NCBI GenBank assembly: GCA_003415625.1
Contig: PYIU01000006.1
Coordinates: forward strand, 2,852,001 to 2,916,000
Origin: Aquanectria penicillioides
Taxonomy: Eukaryota > Ascomycota > Sordariomycetes > Hypocreales > Nectriaceae
Direction of reading: 5' to 3'
Length of the DNA: 64,000 nt
The notes beneath the pieces are model-generated. The model saw only the letters and a list, made by a program, of their open reading frames with translations. It was not told where the DNA came from and made no database searches. This document shows positions 39,942 to 50,216 of the stretch, piece after piece. The position numbers were made by a program, and so were the translations under genes. The stretch's first letter is position 1. Every line of letters begins with the position of its first letter.

Positions 39942-40200
39942 TATAGATAGATATAGCGGCTAAATAAAGGTAGTTGCTACTATAAATATAGCAGCCAGCT
40001 ATAAGCTAACCTTAAGGGCTTTATAGGCTTAGGTTTTAAGGCTATATATCCTTATAAGGGAATCCCTATACTATAAATAGGTAATTGTATTCTGCAACTA
40101 TTATTTAGCTATTCCTTATAAATCCTAATTGATCTAGATTGATTTATTGTGTATATTGCCTGCTGTGACTGTTTTTGCGCATGCCTGTATATTGTTTATA
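39942..40200 (+). repeat. copia-2 3' LTR
   Basis: This 259 bp LTR ends TTGTTTATA. Its last ~70 bases (GCGCATGCCTGTATATTG) retain TG and CA dinucleotides that are lost in every other LTR of the family here, so this end escaped RIP. Confidence 0.9.
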
Positions 40201-40205
40201 ATATC

Positions 40206-43200
40206 TTTAAGGGTAAAAAATACTTTAGCTTTAGGCTAATTTAAATATAATATAATATCCTTAAGGAATAAAAGGTCTTTAGCTTATTAAAAAAAGTAAA
40301 ATAAAATACTTAAAGATATACTTAAGGAAGCTATTATTTAATTTAAAGGAATCTTTAATAAATAAAAGCTAAACTCTATTAAATAAATAGATTAAGTTTA
40401 AGGAATAATTAATTATAAGTAATTAATTTTATTTAAATAAACTAAAAGAGTGCTATTTAAAAAGAAATATATAAATAAAAAGGCACTAAAGCCTTTAAAA
40501 GAGTTATTTTAATATTTATAGAAAAAAGATATTAAAATAATAAAAAGAAAAGAAAATATAATATAAAAGAAACTTAAATAAAACCTAAAGTAGTTAGTAA
40601 ATAGTATAAAGATATTAAAATATAAAGGAAGACTATATATCCTTAAGGAATTAAATATATAATAAAAGACTATAAGTCTATACTATAAAGACCCTTTTAT
40701 TAAAATAGAATAGATAAAAATAGAAAAGAATTTATATAAGCCTATTATATATATTAAAGAGCTATAATTAAAAGGCACTTTTTATATAATATCTTTAAAT
40801 CTTTATTAATTTTAAGGGAACCTTAAGCTAAAACTATAATAGAATTTATAATTAAATTACTTTAGTTTTAAGGCAAAAAGGAAAAGTAAATATAATTTTA
40901 ATAATTATTAATTAATTTATAAAATACTTTTTATTTCTTTTTATATTTAAAATAATAATAGTAAAAGACTTAATAAAGTTATTTTATTATAAAATTAAAC
41001 TAATATATAAATTGCTTAATAAAATAAGATTTAATTAAAAATCTATTTTTATTAATAAATTTTAATTAAAATTATATTATTAAATCTAAATAAAAATAAG
41101 ACTTTTTATAGTATTTTATTTATAAACTAATAGATAAATAAAGGAAATAAACTAATATAGTTTACTTAAAATAATGCAATTAATAGTATAATAGAAATAT
41201 TATTAATAATAGCACTATTTAATTATAAACTTAATATTTATCTTTATAAAGATAAAGAGCTAAAATAGGCAATAATCCTTAAAGTAAAAATATAAATAAA
41301 TTATCTTTAAAAATTAAAAGAGAAAGTAAGAAATTATTAATAAAATACTATAAAGAGATAAGTATTTAATTATAATAAAAAGTATATATTATTATAGCTA
41401 AAAAAGAGAAGATCTAATAGAACTATATATAAAGAATATTAAATTTAAAAGAAAGAAAAGAAAGCTAGTCCTAAAGGAAGTACTTATAATTATATAATAT
41501 ACTTAATAGAAGCTTATTAAAATTTAAAAAGATTTTTAGGGGAAAGGAAAGTAAAACCTCTATAATTTTAAATATAATAAATAAAGACCTAAAGTAAGAG
41601 ATTAAGTCTATTAAGAATACAAAAGATAAAGAAGTAAAATGTACTATTTCAATAAGTAAGTAAGTAGTTCTAAAGTTAAATATAAAGAATAAGCTAAAAT
41701 CTATTTAAAAGTTTAGTAAAGCTTAAGTAAAATAAAAATAAAAGAGTAAAGAAATGCTATAAAGTAAAAATAAAAAGTATAAAATATAAAAAAAAGGTAG
41801 ACCTTAAGAAAATATAAAAATAAAAGTATTATTAATTAAAAGACTTTACTATAAATTATTAGCTATTATTAAAAAAAACTACTAAAACTATTAAAGGATA
41901 TATAAGCTATTTATATATATATTAAAATTAAATAATAAATAAAATAATACTTAAAAATAATAAATAATATAAAGAAAAGAAAACAATAAAAACAAAAGGA
42001 TTACTTAAGGTTGCCTAAAGGGAACTTTAAGTATAAACACTTAATAATTAATTTATTAATAGTTTTATTAAAATTAAAGATTTTTAATAAAAAGGTATAA
42101 AAGGCTTAAAAAGCTATAGCTTATAATATAAAATCTATATTACTATACTATAGCTATAGTATCTATATTTACTTTAATTAAATATACATAATAGTATTTT
42201 AAAAAATAAAAAAAAAGGTGAATAAAATTAAAGAAATAAAATAAAGAAAGTATATATAAATAGCTAAAAAGCTAAAAGTAAAATAAAAAATAATAAAAAA
42301 ATAGTAATGCTCTATAATATAATTATAATAGGCAGTTTTAATACTTTAATAAATAAAGAATAATTAATAAAACCTAAAAGAACCTAAAGGAAGAATATAT
42401 ATAGTTATATACTTAAAGATAAAGCTAATTAAGCTATAGGCTTAGCAATAAGCAATTTCTATTATAGTAAAGGCAGTATATAAATTAGTAATAAAACCTA
42501 TAAAATAAATATATATAAAATAAATAAAAAGATAAAAATACTTATCTTTTTTTTAGCCTTTTATTTAATATCTTTATTCTTCATATTAATAGCTATAAAT
42601 ATTTTAATATATTAATAAAGTTAATTAACTTTATTAATATAAGCTATAATTTTAATAAATAGACTAAACTTAAAAGATTAATAAATAAAAATAAATAAAA
42701 AGTAAAAAGAGATTAATATAATACTAAAAATACTATATATATAATATAAATATTACTTTAGGCATTATATTATTTATATTAAATAAAGAAAGCATTAAAA
42801 AATCTATATAAAAATAGTATAAATTTAATAAAGTTTTAGGCAAAAGGCCTAGCCTTTAAGGCCTTAAGATCTACTTTATTAATAGTATAAAAGCAATATA
42901 TATATTAATCCCTATTAGTAAAGTAAATAGCAATATATAAAAAGTAAGTAAACTTCTTTATATTTTTATAAGTATAGGCAATAGCAATAAAAAGTAGCAT
43001 TATTAATAAAATAGTAATAAAATATAAAGGAAGATATAATAAAATAAATAAAGGTTAAAGTATAATAATATATAAAAAGGAATAAAGTTATTATAAAAAA
43101 GAAAGTAAAGAAAATATATATAAAAATAAAAGAATATATAAAGAAAAAAAAATTATTAATAAAGTATAAATAGTAAAGATAAATAAATAATATAAAATAA

Positions 43201-43340
43201 CTATAGCTATAATAGTTAGCACTAGCTAATAGAATAGTATAAAGACCTATACTACTATAAAATCTATATAGCGCTATAGAAAAACTGCAGCAATACTTAA
43301 ATAAAGTGGAAATTCTTTATTGCTAAAAATAGCTCTCTAA
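40206..43340 (+). pseudogene. gypsy integrase and C-terminal remnant
   Basis: The gypsy polyprotein continues after copia-2. From about 40640 to 41250 the translation matches a gypsy integrase: an N-terminal zinc-binding region (about 40640-40800), a core containing I-I-I-N-x-F-I-K-Y (usually V-V-D-R-x-[ST]-K) near 40910, and at 41123-41156 stop-T-N-R-stop-I-K-E-I-N, a decayed Q-T-D-x-Q-T-E-R-x-N signature. The following ~2 kb is Lys-rich, with no chromodomain I can confirm. A purine tract AAAAGAGAAGAA just before the 3' LTR is the likely polypurine primer. Non-functional. Confidence 0.75.
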
Positions 43341-43398
43341 AAGAGAAGAATAATTGTAATGCTAGGGCCCACAACTAGACCACACCAACCTTTAGCTA

Positions 43399-44786
43399 CA
43401 GTAACATGTCATAAGTCTGACCCCACCCACACCAAATGCTTCATCCTGCATTATGACCACATAACTTCACTTATACATTTCTCGGCCAAATAAAGCCCAA
43501 TTTTAGTAATAAATACATCATATGAAAGCCCTGACTTCTCTGATTAATATTTTGTATACCACCCCCGGGCGCGGATGCAGGCTTGCAGTCTTCTCTCAAG
43601 GGAATCAATACACATCAAAATCTGGCTTTAGGGAATTGCCCTCCACGCGTTCTCAACACAGCGTTAGAACTCTGCCCTATCTTCCTCATTATCCTTTAGA
43701 TCTTGAAGATAAGGGTATTTTCTTCGAATCTGTCTCTTCAGAATGCTCCAGATGTTCTCAATAGGACTTAAATCGGGGGAATGGGGCGGCCAATCTAGCA
43801 GTTCAATTCCATACTCCATCAGCCATATTATAGTCTTCTCTGACCGATGAATTAGTGCATTATCTTGCTGAAAAACACAGGTGCCATTGTATTAAGGCAG
43901 AAGTCCCTTCTCAAGTATCTTAATATAGCTTTTTGAAGAAAACCCGTTCCTTTGGGCGTTCTCATCGCGTGTCATAAGGAGAATTGGTGTACGGTCTGTC
44001 TTCCACATTGCTGCCCAAAACATCATAGAAATCGTAGGTTTTACATAGTCTCCTTAATTCACCAGTTCCTTATTGTACTTTTCATAAGAATAGCAGAAGG
44101 CATAGGCATTAGGGTTGTTGCTTTTATTTTGGATAGAAACTTCATTGGAGTTAATCATCTAGACTAGTAAGCAAGTGGATAGGTACTAAAATTTCAAACT
44201 GCCATACCTCTTTTAAATCATCAATATCTTCAAGCCAAGCTTGACACTAAAATAGCCTTACTTTTGCTTTATTTTTATCAAGTTTCGGCCTATCAAGAGC
44301 TTTCCATTTGCATTAATAATGAAAGGAAACAGCGCGCTGTACTGTCTATCGTAATACTTGGCCGTCCATACTGCCAACAAGGGCGTCCCATGAGATTAAA
44401 CGGTCCTGGCGAATTAAACGCAAAATGTACCGCCTTTCTACTCGATTAAGCTTATAAGGCCATCCAGTTCTAGTTCGATTTTCCAGTGTAGTGAAAGTAT
44501 TGAACTTTTTCGCAATGTTAAGGATGGCTTTATGGTTAGTGTAAAATTGATCTGCAACATACCTAGCGGACTTGCCCTAGAATAGCATGTGAATCATAAC
44601 AGCTTTCGCTTCCTTATTAAATTCATGGTTTCTCTAACGATTAGGACATATAATATCCCCAAAACGACGCGGATTGGACATCTCAATAGAAAGTTATGGT
44701 GTGTTGAAGATAGAGGGAGTGTCGCGGCCGCATCGCGGTTTTGACGCGATCGCGTCGGGTGGGGTCAGACTTTTGGCACATAATTG
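43399..44786 (-). mobile_element. Tc1/mariner DNA transposon (1388 bp) with 30 bp terminal inverted repeats
   Basis: The ends are 30 bp imperfect inverted repeats (43399-43428 and 44757-44786) starting CA and sharing AAGTCTGACCCCACCC. The target is TA at 43397-43398 and 44787-44788; the gypsy 5' LTR shows the empty site. A transposase pseudogene fills the minus strand. The region keeps normal G+C and CpG, including a CpG-rich stretch at 44722-44760 upstream of the transposase, in sharp contrast to its surroundings. Its damage is limited to scattered stops and one frameshift, making it the youngest or best-preserved element here. Confidence 0.92.
43544..44681 (-). pseudogene. Tc1/mariner transposase, DD34E type, broken by stops and a frameshift
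   Basis: This was the cut-and-paste transposase. The start is ATG at 44681 (M-S-N-P-R-R-F-G-D). The N-terminal half holds the helix-turn-helix DNA-binding region (R-R-Y-I-L-R-L-I-R-Q-D-R). The catalytic part reads M-M-F-W-A-A-M-W, then Q-Q-D-N-A-L-I-H with the second Asp at 43864-43862, then D-W-P-P-H-S-P-D-L-S-P-I-E-N-I-W with Glu at 43759-43757; 34 residues separate them, as in Tc1. The first catalytic Asp, in an S-D-E context, is Asn (44146-44144). At least eight in-frame TAA/TAG lie mostly where Gln is expected (CAR to TAR). A one-base frame change lies around 44150-44200. The stop is at 43544. Confidence 0.9.
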
Positions 44787-44936
44787 TAGAGCTTATCTAT
44801 AGTCTACCTATAGTTGTGCCTACTTAACTGCAGTGCGGCATTAGGGACTGAAGCTCCTTAAGCTTCAGTCTTATTATTAAGAGACTGGTACTTTATTGGC
44901 CTACCTAACTGCATTTGTTTATATAACTTTATTACA

Positions 44937-46050
44937 CTTAAGATTTTTCTTTTTAATATATATTTTAATAAATAATTTATTTAATTTTAAAGCTAGCTTT
45001 AAACTTAAAGCATTAAGAAACTTATTGTTTTTATAATTGCATTTATAATGCATTAAATCTACTATTATTATTATAATAGCTTATAGTATAAGTCTATATA
45101 TAAATATAAAAAGTAGCTTATTAATTAGCTTTTTAAAAAAAATATAAAAATAATTAAAAGTTAATTAAAGATTAGGCTTTAATTAATTAAAAATAATAAT
45201 AAAATTAAATTAAATATAAATTATAAAAATAATATATATATAATAGAATAAAAATAGCTAAAGCCTTTTTTTTATATAAAAGAAAAAATTATTTATTTAT
45301 ATAAAAAACTTAAAAAGTATAAAAGTTCTTTATTTATTTAAATATAAATAGAATATATTAAACTTTAAGGGTTTCTTTTTTAATAGAAAGTTTTTAATAT
45401 AATTATACCTTAATGCTAATATAAAAATACTATTAAAATAATTAGCTATATTATAGTATATTGCCTACTTTACTTTAGCTAAAAGGAGATATTATTAAAT
45501 TTATTATATAATCTATTAAAGCTTAAGTAATACCTTTTAAGGCCTATATTATATATAGCTTTATTAAATAACTAGCCTATTTATATACTACACTATACTA
45601 TAATTTAGCTATTAAGCTATACTTAATTTAGAATTAATTTATTATTATATTATCTTTACTTTTAGAAAAAAAATTTATTTAAGTATTTTAACCTCCCTTT
45701 TAAAAAAAAGATTAATATACCTAAAAAAACCCTTTTTAAAAAAGAGAAAAAACCAATATATTATATAAATAATACATTAAAGCCTGCCCTTTTAATAGCT
45801 AGATCTTTATTTTAATTCTATTTCTATTCTTTATTGTATATAATCTATATTTATTTAATTAAGCAATACTACTTACTTTAACTCTATATTCTCTTTAAGA
45901 GATATAAAGTCTATTTTATTTTTCTTTTTATTCTTAAACCTTTTTTACTTTAATTCCCTTTTAGCTGTATTTAAGCTTAAGCTAAAGCTTAAAAAGCTAC
46001 TTTAGGCTTTAGTTTTTACTATAAATATTAGCTAATATATTCTTAAGGTA
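44937..46050 (+). pseudogene. LINE ORF2 remnant, C-terminal region (copy E)
   Basis: This is the end of the ORF2 frame, collinear with 1545-2600 of copy A. It would include the Cys/His cluster after RT that is typical of Tad-like elements, but the Cys and His codons are gone, so it is assigned by alignment only. The limit is approximate. Confidence 0.55.
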
Positions 46051-46755
46051 AAGTTAACTTTATTTATTGCTATTATTACTTTTTAGTATTGCCTATTTAT
46101 AAGTAGCCTTAATCCTTTTAACTAAAAAAAGAAATATAGCTATTAAGCTTTTAAGAGCTATAGCTATATAATTAACTCTATTAATTAGCTTATAAAGCTA
46201 ATTAATATTAAGATCTATAGTTAAAACTATAGATATAGCCTAAAAGTGCATTAAATTGCCCTTTTCTTTAATTTAAATAGCTTTAACCCTTAATTGCTAA
46301 AGCTTTTCTTTTTATAAATTATATTAATAATAAACCTATAATAAAACCAATCTATATTTATTATAGCTATTCCTTTTTATAAAGCTATTATTAATATATA
46401 AGCATTAGCCTTTATTAAATATAATAATAGCTTATATAGCTTATATATATTAATATAAGCTATATAGCTATTAGCTTTAGTATTTACTATTAATTAATTA
46501 TTTAAAGCTATTATAAAAAAAAGTATTTATTAGCCTAATTTTAATATAAACTATTCTTTTTATTTCTTACTATTTATATAATATATATAAAATAGAGTAG
46601 ATTTTATATTGCCCTTAAGGCTAATATAGCACTTTTTGCCTTAATGCTATTAGTTTAGTATTTTAATATCTAAAAGTATTAATATAGAAATTAATATAAA
46701 GCTATAGTAAATATATATTATTATTATTATTATTATCTTTATTATTATCTTTATT
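44937..46755 (+). mobile_element. LINE copy E, segment 3 (ORF2 C-terminus and proximal 3' UTR)
   Basis: This segment resumes after the gypsy element with the duplicated CTTAA and aligns with copy A from about 1545 to 3400. It covers the end of ORF2 and the 3' UTR up to the ATT microsatellite (about 46705-46755). It is interrupted there by the TRIM-like element. Confidence 0.8.
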
Positions 46756-46832
46756 TATAATAATAATATAGCAATAGCAAATTAATGCATTATATATAAG
46801 TATATAATACTTTAGTAATTATAATAACTGCA

Positions 46833-49670
46833 ATTACCCACTGAGTTATATAAGCTAGCTTTCAACCCTATCTCTCCTGCTAGAGAGGTAGTAATAAAAC
46901 CTATAATTGCATTACTAGCATAACTAACTTTTCTAATATAATTTATTAATAACTTCTTTATTTAAAGCCTAAAATCGACTAAATTTATTATTCTTGCATT
47001 TTTACTTTTAATTTCAATATAGCTTAAATTTCTTATAAGTCCTATACCGCTATAGCAAATGCCGCCTATATATACCTATTAAGTTAAAATGTTATATAGA
47101 CAATTTAGGCAAATCCCTTACTGCCCTATATATTAACTATAAATAAACTAGCTTATTTACATTATATTAAGGAGTCTCTTACTAAAAAATATATATTATT
47201 ATTAAAAGTAAGAAAGTAGCTTTCTTTTAGTATTAATAAAGAAGGGTTACTTTAAGCTATAACTATAGAAGAAGAGCAGGCAATTATTATATATATATAT
47301 AATATAAAGAAGAATGTATTTACTATAATAGAAGCCTATATATATAATTATACTAGCTTCTTAAAAAAATATTAAATTTAAGATCTAAAAATAGCTATTT
47401 TTAAGGCTTAAGCTTACCGATTTAAATAGTAGTATTTAAAGCTTTAATTTAAGACTTTAAAGATTAAGGAGATTATAAGAGCTTTTACTAAATATAACCT
47501 TTTTAATATAAAGGCCTAATTTAAGAAATTTAAGGCTATTATTAAAAAGCTTTTACTTAATTTAGTTAATCTATAGAACTTTAATAAAATACCTTTATAA
47601 ATAGGCTAAATTAATAGCAGCCTAAAGATATACTTAACCTAAATAAAAAAAAATACTTAGCCTATAACCTTTTAGTTAGGCAATAAAGAGTCCTTTATCT
47701 CTATTAATGCTATTAATACTGCTAAAATATTAATTCCTTCCTTTTTTATCCTTTTAATAAAGGTCCTTTTTAAGGAATATATTATAGCTAATATTAATAA
47801 GAATATTATTTTTATTAATATAGCAATTAAATATATAAATAGCTATTAAGCTTAATAGTAATTAAAGCACTTTAATAAATACTTTTTTACCTTTAGTAAT
47901 ACCTTTAATAGCTATTTAATTAAGAAGTAATTTAGGTATAAAACTAATATTATAAAGGCCACTTAAACTTAAGCTTTTACTATTTAGCTAAAAAAAAAGA
48001 AAAATCTAATATATTAAATGCTTTTAATAGATAGGTTTTTAGCTTATAAAGACCTTAATTTTATATAGTATTATTATACCTTTAATATTATCCCTTTTTG
48101 CCTTTTTATTTATATTAATTATATTCTTTAGCCCCTTAATATTAATGTTTATTAGCACCTTAAAAAGGTATAGTAGTTATCCTTTAGGAACTTTATTTAA
48201 GCTAAAGGTATATATATTACTTAATTAGACTTTCTTAACTAATAGAAGGCAATATATTAGGCTGCATTTAAGGCCTATTATATATATATAGGCTTTAAAA
48301 AGGTAGAGCTAATGCCCCTTACTCCTAAGGTTATTTTATAGCCTTTTTATTAATTAATTAAGGATTAAAAAGAGCCCTTATTTTTTATATAGCTTAAAAA
48401 GAAAGCTATTACCTTAAGGAAGACTAAAAGAGACCTTACTGCTATTTAAAGCATATAGAAGCTAGATCTCTTAAGTAGCCTAATTAAATAGGTTATATTA
48501 AATACTATAGCCTATTTTAATCTTGCAATTATTACTTAATTAATGCAAAAAGAGATAATCTAGCAATACTAAAAGCAAATTGCTTTACAGTCCTAATATA
48601 TATATATATAGTAGTATATTTAGATTAATAATAGGGCTTTTATAATAGAGGAATTGCATAAAAAGGTTAAAGATTAAGCTTATAAGGACTAAAAGAAGGA
48701 AAATAAAAAGAATATTTAATCCTAAAAGGAGCTCTTTAATTAATTGCAAAAGAATAAGGCCAAAAGGAGAAAAACAGCCCCTTTAAATTCTATCCCTTAT
48801 GGCCAGGCTATACTAAAAGCTATATAAAAACTTTAGAAAAATGCAATAATCTTAAAAAAGGTTAAAGCTATTAAAGCCTTAAGAGAGCTTTAGCTTTAGG
48901 CTAATAAAGCAAAAAAGCAGCTTTTATTAAGTATAGCCTTATTAACTTACCTTAATTATATCCCTAAAGTAGTTAAATAAAAGGCATTATAGGGGTTATT
49001 TAATTAAGCCAATATAACTTAAGTAAGCACCACTACTATTACTTAAATTAAGGATTAAAGTAATAGCTAAAATTATAGCCTAAAGGACTTTATATTAATA
49101 ATATTATACTTATTAATTAGGCTGCCTTCTTTACCCTTAAATGCAAGCTTTAATAATACTTTAATTAAGATTATTTAAACTACCTAAATTAAGGCTTTAT
49201 ATTAATCTCTTTTATACATTTAAAATGCTATAATAAATAAAGATATTAATAATTAAGCTTATAGCTAAATACTTAATATAAATTATAATAGATTTAACTT
49301 TAAATAAGCATTAAATTAATATTTTAATAAAGAAGAACTTAATGCTATTATTTCTATAAAAGGTATATAAATTACTATTCTAAAGTTATAGCAATATTAA
49401 TAAGCTTAAGCTTTATATAGCTAAAATTTAATAACTATACTATTAAAATAACTTATATTAATAGAACTAGTTATTTTAAAGTAGGTAATTTTAATAATAT
49501 CTTTATCTTTGTATTTAGACTTTATTTAATGAAGTTATAGATAAGCTACATTAGAAAAGTTGGTTACGCTAGTGACGCGGTTACGGGTTTTGTTACTACC
49601 TCTCCGGCAGGAGAGGTGGGGTTGTCTACAAGCCCAGCGTAGCGCGCTTCTATATAACCCATTGGGTACT
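46833..49670 (+). mobile_element. pogo/Fot1-type DNA transposon (~2.84 kb) with ~125-140 bp terminal inverted repeats
   Basis: The ends are long inverted repeats (46833-46956 and 49531-49670) sharing ACCCA[CA]TG[AG]GTTATATA near the tips and a CTCTCCTG[CG][CT][AG]GAGAGGTAGTAA palindromic block inside. The left repeat is RIP-mutated; the right one is nearly intact. The interior encodes a CENP-B/pogo transposase remnant. It sits in the left repeat of the TRIM-like element; the intact right repeat shows the uninterrupted sequence (ACTGCTGGATC). The duplicated target is unclear: I cannot show the TA expected for pogo. Confidence 0.8.
47130..49510 (+). pseudogene. pogo/Fot1-type transposase (DDE_1 superfamily), RIP-inactivated
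   Basis: One plus-strand frame can be followed with stops at Gln/Trp positions. The N-terminal helix-turn-helix/CENP-B region lies at about 47260-47580 (E-E-Q-A-I-I-I-Y-I-Y-N-I-K-K-N). The catalytic domain starts at N-F-N-K-I-P-L-stop-I-G (family N-F-D-E-x-x-F-x-x-G; D1 codon 47583-47585 is now Asn). It continues with G-N-K-E-S-F-I-S-I-N-A-I-N and L-K-H-F-N-K-Y. L-I-D-R-F-L-A-Y-K-D follows, with D2 intact at 48031-48033. P-L-N-I-N-V comes next, with D3 at 48138-48140 now Asn. An insertion of ~30 residues separates L-K-H-F-N-K-Y from D2. A long Lys/Gln-rich C-terminal tail runs to about 49510, after a frame shift near 48600. Confidence 0.85.
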
Positions 49671-49738
49671 ACTAGATCTTTTGCTATAGCAATAACTAAT
49701 CTATAGTGCAAGCCGGTATATTACCTATCTTTATTATA

Positions 49739-50065
49739 ATAGTAATTGCAAATTTATAGGTTCTATATAAAAGCAAAGATTATAAGTTTAAATCCCTAAT
49801 CCTTTAGGCATATATATAGAGCTTATAAGGAATGCTATTAGGGACCCTACTATTGCAGCGGCCCTTATATATAGCATAGCCTTAGGGGTCTCTTCTATTA
49901 TAGTATCCCAAGACCTATACTGGGTCTTATTGGCATATATATAGGCGAGAGGGTAATGAAACCCTAGAGAGAGCTGAGAGCTATAGGCGCAGTTATAGCG
50001 CAATGAATAGCGCAGCGCAATGAACAGCGCAACCCGGGATGTATTGCTACTAGAAGGGGGATAGT
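49739..50065 (+). other. Interior of the TRIM-like element, non-coding, G+C-richer
   Basis: This is 327 bp between the two terminal repeats. It contains a 17 bp tandem duplication (49997-50013 and 50014-50030; unit AGCGCAATGA[AT/AC]AGCGC). It also contains a short tRNA T-arm-like stretch near 49767-49790 (TAAGTTTAAATCCCTAA), which could be a mutated primer-binding or B-box-like sequence. The minus-strand frame at 49788-50003 has no family resemblance and I do not call it a gene. A purine tract ends the interior. Confidence 0.55.
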
Positions 50066-50216
50066 TGTAATAATGGTGCGGCAGCGGCCGATCGGTGCGT
50101 TATATACAGATATATAACACTCTAGTAATTGCGGTGATGGCGATTACTGCTGGATCTTTTGCTGTAGTGGTGATTGGTCTATTGTGCAAGCCGGTATGTT
50201 ATCTGTCTTTATTATA
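50066..50216 (+). repeat. TRIM-like element, right terminal repeat
   Basis: This 151 bp repeat is almost free of RIP: it keeps GCGGCAGCGGCCGATCGG at its start, where the left copy has an all-transition version. It begins TGTAATAATGG and ends TTATTATA. Confidence 0.65.

Larger units (their letters stand above)
34664..40200 (+). mobile_element. Ty1/copia retrotransposon 2, complete (5537 bp), inserted in the gypsy element
   Basis: This element is collinear with copia-1: 259 bp LTRs at both ends, the same primer-site region after the 5' LTR, the same gag-integrase-RT-RNase H order, and a polypurine AAAGGGAG before the 3' LTR. ATATC is duplicated at 34659-34663 and 40201-40205. It is slightly longer than copia-1, in part because of a short tandem duplication around 35300-35390 (AAATTAAAGATTAAATATAA repeated). 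It is RIP-mutated throughout. Confidence 0.9.
32465..44936 (+). mobile_element. Ty3/gypsy retrotransposon (~5.5 kb net) with copia-2 and Tc1 nested inside
   Basis: Outer boundaries are set by the CTTAA target duplication (32460-32464 and 44937-44941) and by LTR termini TATAACGCTAGGG (5') and TGTAATGCTAGGG (3'), both ending TTTATTA[TC]A. Removing copia-2 (5537 bp plus 5 bp duplication) and the Tc1 element leaves ~5.5 kb. The order gag, RT, RNase H, then integrase identifies Ty3/gypsy. The internal region looks short for a complete gypsy, and the RT portion seems partly deleted. It was inserted into LINE E. Confidence 0.85.
43355..44936 (+). repeat. gypsy 3' LTR, interrupted by a Tc1/mariner element
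   Basis: LTR sequence lies at 43355-43398 and 44787-44936, separated by the Tc1 element. It aligns with the 5' LTR except for a 37 bp extra block. That block carries a hairpin with 9 bp arms (ACTGAAGCT at 44847-44855 and AGCTTCAGT at 44861-44869) and a 5-base loop. It ends TTTATTACA and is followed by the CTTAA duplication. Confidence 0.85.
46756..50216 (+). mobile_element. TRIM-like mini LTR element (~620 bp net) carrying a pogo insertion
   Basis: Two direct repeats of ~145-151 bp flank a ~327 bp non-coding interior. Left repeat: 46756-46832 plus 49671-49738. Right repeat: 50066-50216. Both start T[AG]TAATAAT and end TTATTATA, giving inverted termini like LTRs. A purine tract (AGAAGGGGGATAG) precedes the right repeat, as a polypurine primer would. 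Flanking TTATT (46751-46755) and TTGTT (50217-50221) fit a 5 bp target duplication within the LINE E microsatellite. There is no coding capacity. The left repeat is RIP-mutated; the interior and right repeat are not. I call it a terminal-repeat retrotransposon in miniature by structure only. Confidence 0.65.

Noticed and set aside
43522..44449. Three plus-strand frames (43522-43764, 43952-44167, 44264-44449) as small genes.
   Set aside because: All are antisense to the readable Tc1/mariner transposase on the minus strand.
49760..49800. A tRNA gene suggested by a T-arm-like sequence near 49767-49790.
   Set aside because: No matching acceptor, D or anticodon arms could be found upstream. At best it is a mutated B box or primer-binding remnant. 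The same applies to the B-box-like sequences in the 58-59 kb palindrome.
49788..50003. A 71-codon minus-strand frame in the G+C-richer island.
   Set aside because: It lies within the interior of the TRIM-like element, has no recognisable domain, and is only open because this island escaped RIP.
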